From Hyaloperonospora brassicae (Eukaryota; Oomycota; Peronosporomycetes; Peronosporales; Peronosporaceae): a stretch of 64,000 nt of DNA. The translations under genes were made by a program, and so were the position numbers. Under the pieces are notes generated by a model. It saw only the letters and a program-made list of their open reading frames with translations. It searched no databases and had not been told where the DNA came from. The DNA lies in assembly GCA_947650285.1 (NCBI GenBank), contig CANTFL010001296.1, positions 186,001 to 250,000 on the forward strand, in the 5' to 3' direction. Of the stretch, positions 56,796 through 64,000 are shown piece by piece (within the stretch, counting starts at the first letter, position 1; each line of letters opens with the position of its first letter).

Positions 56796-57826
56796 ATGGA
56801 GCAATCCACACCCCTCTTTGAGGCCCAAAAGGTCGCGCGTGATAATCTGACCGCGGTCGTAGGTCCAGAGAATGTGGAGTTTCTAGCTGCACATGGTGCC
56901 GATGTGTTCCATGCACAAGTCGAGGACTTCGTGCATTATGAAATGGCCCGTGTAGGGCAGGTCAAAAATTAGGTAGCGTCGACTATGCCAACACGCTACG
57001 TGGCGATGCCAGATGAAGAGGCTGAGCCTCTTCCTCTTCGAATGGACGTTAAGCGATACTATGGGAAGGAGCAGGAAAACCTCACCCTCTGAATCCCTGA
57101 GATTGAGATAGCCATGAGGTCTGGTCTTATCCCTATTATGCACCAGCGGTATCGGTGGCTATCTCCGAGCTCGATGGGAGATATAGAGAGTGGGCTCTGA
57201 CTTGTAGCGCGTCGGTAGACTTGGCGTTTCCCACATGGGATTCGCTCAAGTTAGACCTTTTGATAGTTTTCTCTCCGCCTAACCAGGCTTGTCGCGAGAG
57301 ATCACGCTTCTTATCTATGCGTCATGGTAATAATGAGTTAACGGACTATGTACAAGAGTTGAGAACTCTTATGGCTGCTTTGCAGTCTGACACTCTCCCC
57401 GAGACAGTCTGTGTGACTGTCTGCATGGAAGGTCTTCGTAATAGCGTTGCCAGGACCGGGGTATTTCGGGTCCATCCCTCTACTTTTGAGGAAGCTGTTA
57501 GCATCGCTCAAAATGCTGAGCACAACTTCAAGTCGGCAAGACTTGGTTGGAATGGCTACAACCCAAGCTTCGTGAGGGCAACCTCTGCGAGCACCTCGGC
57601 TTACTGTAAGCCTAAACCGATGGAACTCAGCCATGCTGAAGATGAAAGTGAAGCTGAGCTTCATGTTGCGGAGCAGCAACAAGAAGTGAGACGCTGTTAT
57701 ATGTGCGGAAGCACTAAACACTTGCGTCCCACTTGTCCTTTGCGCAAACAGCGCCACATTTCTATGAGTCGAAACCTCAGCCCTAACCAGAAACCTGGTA
57801 TGGCACGGGGAAACGTCAACACCTAG
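56796..57826 (+). pseudogene. gag: Gypsy element C gag, broken
   Basis: The ATG at 56796 opens MEQSTPLFEAQKVARDN..., stopping at 56972. After frame changes the gag domain continues (57155-57826) with [23 protein letters not shown] and the zinc knuckle [14 protein letters not shown]. It is clearly related to, but far from, the A/B gag. Confidence 0.8.
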
Positions 57827-57998
57827 TAGGTGCGGGTGCCCTACTGGGGTAGAACGGAGTTCTGTCACTTCTCTACGAGATAGAGTGAAACAGGGCTTAG
57901 CCTCACTGAGCTCTGTGCCCGCCAGCACAGACCATGGATAAAAGCCTGGCTTCATAGTTGCCGAGGCGAAAGTTAAAGTTTTTGAGAAGCAGTGGTAG

Positions 57999-60900
57999 AT
58001 TCTAATCGACTCCGGAGCATCATGCAATTATGCTCGACGTCGTTCCCTTGAGGGAAGTCAGCGATATGCTGAAGCGCTCAAAGCGCATGAGGGTGATTCA
58101 ATCACCCTTCGTTTAGCGACTGGTAGTCGCGTCACGGTGCCTAAAGTTCCGTTGAACTTAGGTATGAAAGTTTTGTACTTTGACATTATTAAACTCTGTC
58201 TTGTCCTTGATTTAGATTCGAGATATGATCTCATCCTAGTTATGGCTTGGCTTAAACGCCATGATCCATGGATTGATTATAGGTCGAAGACCTCAGGCGC
58301 CACGCGCAATGTTCCTAGCGAAGCTTTGGAGAGTCATGAACCCACCTTTGCTAAGCAACAAAAGCCCTATTGGCGCGTGCCATTGACGAAAGATGTCAAT
58401 GTGCTGGACATCGGTATGTCAGATTTAATTAACTCTAGTGTCAATGACATGAATATTGAGCGGAGCTCTTTCACCGTGTGTGAAGAGAGTTATACTCCGT
58501 TGAGTGATACTCGTTGTGATACTGAGTCACTGCATGCTGCATACATGGTTGGCCTAGGGCCGAGTCATCACGAATGTAACTCCTATGATGTGAGTGAAGT
58601 GACACGTAAAATTCCACCGAGTGAGGGCGGCCGCGATGGCACCTCACTGAATGTCGGTAATAATACTGTTGGCGAAAAGCCGAAGCAATCAGGGCAAGGA
58701 ACACATAACGAACGTGAAGTGGTACGTGTAAATCCACTGGGTGAAGTGTTCAAGTTACGTAACACTCCACTTAATGTCGCTCAAGACATGATCTCTCGTA
58801 TAGAGCATGTTGGGATAATTAGCAACCTCAGGGACCCTGCTGTCCCGGCCTCTAGGAGGCGTAAGATTTCTTTGAGGAAACAATCTCAGCGTAGGGTGAC
58901 AACGGTTAAGCGCCCAACATCTAAGAAGTCAAGAAGTGATAATCGTAACAATACACTATATACACTTGTCAATTGGTTGACTGGCAAGATTGATGACAAT
59001 ATTAGTCTTGAGACTCTTCCATTCTTGGATACTCTCTTTGACCTAGACGAAATGTATGACGGCGAATTTAGCCAAGTCTTGCAGGCCGGAGAGTCATCCG
59101 AGTTAGTGGTCATTCGATCGGATATAGAGTTGAACTCATCCTCGTTATTGGACGAGTCTGTCCTTAAGGACACAAAGGTGGCATTGGATACCCGTAGTAA
59201 ATCTTCGATCCTTAAGGATCTTCTTGATCTGTTCTATCCTTTGGTAAAAAAGTTTCAGGACGTGGTGTGTCACGACCCACCGTCTTTCTTACCCCCTGAT
59301 AGAGGATTTCGTCATGAAATTGACTTGGTTCCTAGCATTAAATACTTCGTAACACGGCAGTGGCCTTTACCGAAGGAACAGTGTGACGTCATTGAAGAAT
59401 TCTTTCGTGCAAAGCACGCGACAGTAATGGTACGTGAGAGCAAATCTCTCCATTCCACACCGACCTTCTGTGTCAAAAATCCCAATGGGAAGTGGCGCAT
59501 TGTTCATGCTTACAATAAGCTTAATGCGACCACCATCCCGGCTCAGACACCAATTTTGAGGAAGGATGTTCTTCAGAACGATATGGTGGGATGTACAATG
59601 TACAGTGCGCTCCACTTAGTCGACGGTCATTACCAGCTGCTCATGCGAGAGAGCGATATTCCGCTGACAGCGGTCAGCACTCCGAGCGGTATGCTCTGGG
59701 AGTGGCTTGTGATGCCGCAAAGGTTATCGAATACCCGGCTACATTCAATCGTCTTGTGACAAAATTGTTCAGACCTCACCGAGGATATGCACAGACGTAC
59801 TTTGATGACATCTTTGTCCATAGTCGTGCTATGAACGGTCGGTCGGATGTGGACAATCACATTGACCATTTAAGAGCGGTGCTCGAGTGCATGCGCACGA
59901 ATAAGTTGTACGCCAACGCGTCTAAGTGCGTCTTTGGTGCAGAAGAGATTCCCTCTTTAGGGATCTTTATTGGTAAGTGAGGCCTTAGAGCAGATCCCGA
60001 TAAGGTAAAAGCCAAAGTTGATTGGCCGGTTCCAAAGAACCAAAAGGACTTACGTAAGTGGCTTGGCCTTGCCAATTACTTACACAAGTACAGCGCGAAT
60101 TACGCAGACATGGCTCGGTCATTATCCAATCTTCTTAAAAAGGACGTGATATGTTGCTGGACTAGCACCGAGAATGATGCTTTTGAAGCAGTATAGGATA
60201 GTCTCCTTCATGCGTCAATCTTGGCTTTGCCTGATCCTGATCGATCTTTCAGTATCGTCTGTGACGCATCCGACTTTTCCATAGGCAGAGCTCTGTTACA
60301 GACAGAGTTTGATGGACGGGAACGCGTCATTTCGTTTGAGTCGCGGCAGCTGAAGGCTGCAGAATAGAGCTATTCTGTTCATGAAAAAGAGCTACTTGCA
60401 ATGAAGTATGCTCTCGTCAAATTCAGAGTTCATCTTCTTGGCTAGAAGCCATTTGTGATCTATACAGATCATGCATCACTACGCAATGCGACCCAGTCGC
60501 CTCACCTCTCTCATAGAATGACTCATTGTCTTTCCTTCTTTGCCTAGTACAACTTCGAAGTGAAGTATAAGCCAGGCAAGCAGAATGCTTTGGCTGATAC
60601 GTTGTCACGCAGGCCTGACTATGAGCTTGCTCATGTTACGACTCTGTCGTCGTCGGTCACTGACCTCATTCGTACGGCATATACCAAGGATGAACATTGT
60701 GTAGCTCTGCTACGTGCTGTTGGAGGAGACAAGCTCAAGGCCTCAGACATAGAATTGTCGGCACGTATACGTGCGAGGCTACTTCGATATTCCATCGATC
60801 AAGGCCTGTTGTGCTATAGCACAGACGCTGAGGACGTTCCTCGTATCGTTCTCACAATGATAAGGAGTTGCAGTATCTGATCCTCTATGAGCCTCATGAT

Positions 60901-62366
60901 ACTGCGGTGAACGGTCATCTCGGTCGTGAGAAGACCTATGGCTCAGTTAGCCAATTCTATTGGTGGCCCAAACTATACAAATGGGTAAGCACATTTGTGC
61001 GTACGTGTGACACGTGTCAACGGGTGAAACCCTCACCTCACGCGGCCGCGCCGATGGATAGTTTGCCTGTACTCAAGGGGTGTTGGGAGCTCCATCAGCA
61101 TGGATTTCCTGTTCGGTTTACCGAAAGATTCGTACGGCAATACGGGTATTGTGGTCTTTGTTGACCGTTTGAGCAAGATGGCTCATTTAGCGGCGGTGCC
61201 GGATACCATTGATGGTGAAGGTACAGCGACGCTGTTTACTGATCGAGTGATTCGACAACACGGTTTGCCGTTGACAATTTTCTCTGATAGAGATCCTCGC
61301 TTCACTGGGAAGTTTTGGAAATCCATCTTCAAGGTGCTCGATTGGACATGTCCACAGCGGATCATCCGCAGACCGATGGTCAAACCGAGCAAGTGAATCG
61401 CATCATCGGTGACATCCTGCGCAGTGTTTGCGCTGAAACGCCTAAGCGTTGGATTTAGATGCTCCCTGTCGTTGAGGTTGCGTTGAATAACGCAGTGCAT
61501 GCCTCCACCGGCTGCACACCGTTCTATGTGAATGGTCTCACGCACCCTCGCGTTCCGTTAACGCTACCACTACGTGGTTCAGGGCTTATTGGGGGAGGAG
61601 TTGCGAATCGGATTGCTGATAATAGCCCTGATACTGTTCAAAATCAGGCAAGCGAGTTTCTCGCAACGCGATTGAATGTCTTACGACATGTGCGTGAAGC
61701 ACTGGCTGATAGCCAAGACAAGCAGAAGGAACAAGCTGATGCTAAAGGCAGAGGTTGTATTGAACGTTATGAGGTCGGATACTAAGTTCTACTCAATGCT
61801 AAAAACTTACCTACAAATGTAGTGTCTGCTGTATTCAAGACAAAGTTGCGTCCGCGCTTCATTGGACCATTCACGGTCGTGTCCAAGAAGGAACTTGCGT
61901 ATACGCTCAACCTTCCGCGCAAACAAAGCACACCCCTGTGTTCTAAGATGGATTGCTTTTGTTGTATCGGGATCCGTCCCACGTGAACTCGGAGGTGCTT
62001 GCGCCGCGTAAGTTGGACTAGCCATCGGTTGCTGAATCCGTATCAGGAGGTCAAGCTGAGCCTCCATCCGGGCTTGGCCCAACTCCAATGCCTGGACACG
62101 GGCTTGGCCCAACTCCAACACCTCAACACGGGCTCGCATCGCGTCAAACGCACTCTGGGTATTACCCAATGTCTCACGGAGACCACTTAACTCGAATAGC
62201 ACCTTCTCATTCTTCTCCCTCGGTACACCGACCACCACCGGCGCTGCTCGATGAGAAAGGGAATCACCAGTTCCATGTAGAGAAACTTCTAAAACGACGT
62301 CGTCGTCAGGGCCAATACCAGTATCTGGTGAAGTGGCGAGGGTACCCGGAGTCGGAGAACTCATGA
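57999..62366 (+). pseudogene. pol: Gypsy element C pol (protease, RT, RNase H, integrase, chromodomain), broken
   Basis: Protease: LIDSGASCNYARRRSLEG at 58002 (a canonical Asp-Ser-Gly) and YDLILVMAWLKRHDPWIDY. RT: DRGFRHEIDLVPSIKYFVTRQWPLP, TPSGMLWEWLVMP, then after a frame change near 59740 YFDDIFVHS and a TGA at about 59978. RNase H is scattered over 60.2-60.6 kb with stops. Integrase: HLGREKTYGSVSQFYWWPK, CDTCQRVKPS, MDFLFGLPKDS, FSDRDPRFTGKFW, with several frame changes. A GPY/F-like segment RFIGPFTVVSKKELAYTLNLPR lies near 61850. The chromodomain FHVEKLLKRRRRQGQYQYLVKWRGYPESENS ends at a TGA where Trp is expected. The element is long dead. Confidence 0.85.
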
Positions 62367-62439
62367 AAGTATGATATTTCCCTTCGGCAGGATTGCCCAT
62401 ACGCCGCGAATGTTTTTTTAAAATCGTGGCACGGATCAT
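61807..62439 (-). pseudogene. antisense ORF (aORF) of Gypsy element C
   Basis: Open on the minus strand from the ATG at 62439 to 61807 (210 aa), opposite the integrase tail and chromodomain, in the same place and the same codon phase as in elements A and B. The middle is a predicted coiled coil (VLFELSGLRETLGNTQSAFDAMRARVEVLELGQARVQALELGQARMEAQLDLLIRIQQ) with a duplicated LELGQAR heptad, caused by a 30-bp tandem repeat at about 62066-62124. No sequence similarity to the A/B protein is obvious outside the coiled-coil character. It may be only the surviving C-terminal part of a longer ORF whose start lay nearer the 3' LTR. Confidence 0.5.
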
Positions 62440-62466
62440 CTCTCGACCAAAAACGCTTCTCACCAA

Positions 62467-63400
62467 TAGTGGTGGGCCGTATCGGGTTCCACCTTACCGA
62501 AGAATCGGAACCCGCGGCTACCGGCGTAGCTGAAGCATAGTGTGTTTGATTACGCAATTGGCATCTAGCCTTTACCTTGGCTTTTTCGGAGTATCGCTTT
62601 CGTTCCAAACGAACATCGTCTACACCAGCACTTGCTATCAGATCTGGCATTATGCTGAAGTCTCGCTTGCGGTGCCCCCACGAATGAATCAATTGTCCTC
62701 CTCTTCAGGTAAATCACCGACGAACAAGAATATAGACTCGACCTTAACCGGTCAAATCGATATACCACGAGCTAGGCTCTCAAGATGTGCCTTGTACTGA
62801 CTTTTTGTGGTCAAAAATGGTTCGAGATACCTCTCATGTAGAACCAGGCGGAAGGCCGATGTATTATGGCGACGTATCCTCTGGCGAAATGACCCATGTT
62901 GAAAGGCTACGGCCTTCCGTTTGACGGAAACGTTATTATACGCCAGGTGCTGAGGACACATAGCCGATCCGGTTTTGGATGACCCTCTTTATCTGAGCGC
63001 GATGAAAATCACTCTTCTCACACTAAAGAATTAGCTCTTGTTGCTCGTCGAGCAGGTTGGTGATGATGTGCAAACCGGTATCGGTTGCATGTTGCTGCGC
63101 CATTGGCGCGTGGTTCTACCACGTTCGACGAACATATTTGGTGCTGTGAGAGGTCGAACCTCAGGTACAAGGAAGGGGGTGGAAATTGTCCCGTCATCTC
63201 CATGGACATTGCTATCGAGAACATCGTCCACACCCTCATTAAAATGAGGTTTGAGGAAACTTTTCCAAGCCTAGTTAGGTGGCGATGCTATCATGTTTCG
63301 TGTTTTATCAAATTGTTAGGCTTATGCGTACACACACCGACATTTCTTGGGAAAGAATTCAATTGACGTTTCGTGGTAACATCAGTCTGGTGAATGAGGG
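62467..63400. other. element C, 3' internal region
   Basis: Sequence between the chromodomain and the 3' LTR. In elements A and B this region encodes the N-terminal part of the antisense ORF. Here several minus-strand frames of 60-130 codons are open (62692-62306, 62961-62752, 63239-63018), but none is clearly similar to the A/B protein. I regard them as likely remains of it, without proof. Confidence 0.35.
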
Positions 63401-63887
63401 TGTAGCGGTGTTACACAACAGGTGTGGGTGTAACGGGTTACATACCATGTGTGGTAATAAAAGATGGAGTCCCATTGAAATGATATTCGAACACCATATC
63501 AATTGTCGAGGTCTAACGTGTTTCATCCACGGAATCACGAGATCTTTTAAAAGTTATTAATTAGAACAGTAGTAACTATCATAAGTACGTTGTTCTGAGG
63601 TGTTTTTAGGTTAAAAGAAGAAATAAAGTTTAGTTCCCATTTTGATCCGATAGACACGTGGCTCTTTGAGGCGTCTTGTGATCGTCGATGAGATAGAAAC
63701 GCCTTGTTAAGGCATCTACTCCTTGTGCACTCTGTGCGTTTGATTTTTTGAATCGTTAGATCCCCTGGAACAGGGGCCGTAAGCTCTCTGAGCTTGTTGA
63801 CTGTCTGAGTAGGGTTTGTAGAACTTAACTCGATCGTTGAGCGTGAAAGTCCTTCTCTGACTTAAGGAGATGTATAGCTCCGCCACA
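63401..63887 (+). mobile_element. Gypsy element C, 3' LTR
   Basis: 487 bp from TGTAGCGGTGTTACAC to CCGCCACA. Good match to 56388-56746 in its second half, with the hairpins partly decayed. No target-site duplication with the left flank of the 5' LTR was found. Confidence 0.8.
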
Positions 63888-64000
63888 TCGTAATACCCGC
63901 AAGAAAAGCTGGTCGTACACCTCATGCCATCCGTGCAAGTAAAATTGCATCGACCGCAACACTTTGTGCGTTTTGTGAGCACCAGTTTCGGTTGTACCGG

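Noticed and set aside
56207..63892. Target-site duplication of element C
   Set aside because: CTAAG on the left and TCGTA on the right do not match.

Overview
The window looks like a nuclear contig from an oomycete of the Peronosporales (Phytophthora or downy-mildew group). The evidence is compact genes with short GT-AG introns of about 60 to 130 nt, a secreted WY-fold protein with RXLR/EER-like motifs, typical protist housekeeping proteins (dynactin p25, UBR7, LYAR, importin-9, a plasma-membrane H+-ATPase), and Ty3/Gypsy elements with a YFDD reverse transcriptase and a chromodomain. The species cannot be named from the sequence alone.

Layout. Bases 1 to 4.5 kb are gene-poor, with decayed minus-strand coding scraps. 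Bases 4.5 to 31.3 kb are a gene-dense island: a PX/GOLD/PH membrane-associated protein, a thioredoxin-like protein, a candidate RXLR-WY effector, LYAR, UBR7, a bacterial-type 2,4-dienoyl-CoA reductase, a small probable mitochondrial membrane subunit, ADP-ribose/CDP-alcohol diphosphatase, dynactin subunit 5, two weakly supported unknown genes, an NTF2/SnoaL-like protein, importin-9, a SulP transporter with STAS and cyclic-nucleotide domains, and a P-type H+-ATPase. Several neighbours are divergent pairs sharing a short promoter region (LYAR/UBR7, fadH/small mitochondrial protein, ADPRM/DCTN5). Bases 31.3 to 64 kb are repeat-rich and gene-free: a decayed Copia pol remnant (34.0-35.4 kb), two related Gypsy elements in opposite orientation (A, 35434-42150 plus; B, 43747-51735 minus), a 4.5 kb AT-rich desert, and an older Gypsy element C (56212-63887).

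The most unusual content is in the Gypsy elements. First, A and B are packed from end to end, in LTRs and coding sequence, with short perfect inverted repeats; the host genes do not look like this. Where A and B differ, several stems are kept by paired changes, even when both changes alter amino acids. Second, all three elements carry an open reading frame on the antisense strand at the 3' end of pol, overlapping the integrase tail and chromodomain in the same codon phase. Third, LTR types and target-site duplications match between A and B rather than within each element, which points to an inversion of the 1.6 kb spacer by recombination between the inverted copies. Fourth, the A/B gag-protease junction has a heptamer of the -1 frameshift type followed by a hairpin.

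All elements are broken by stops, frameshifts or deletions. All statements come from reading the sequence by eye; no search or folding program was run.
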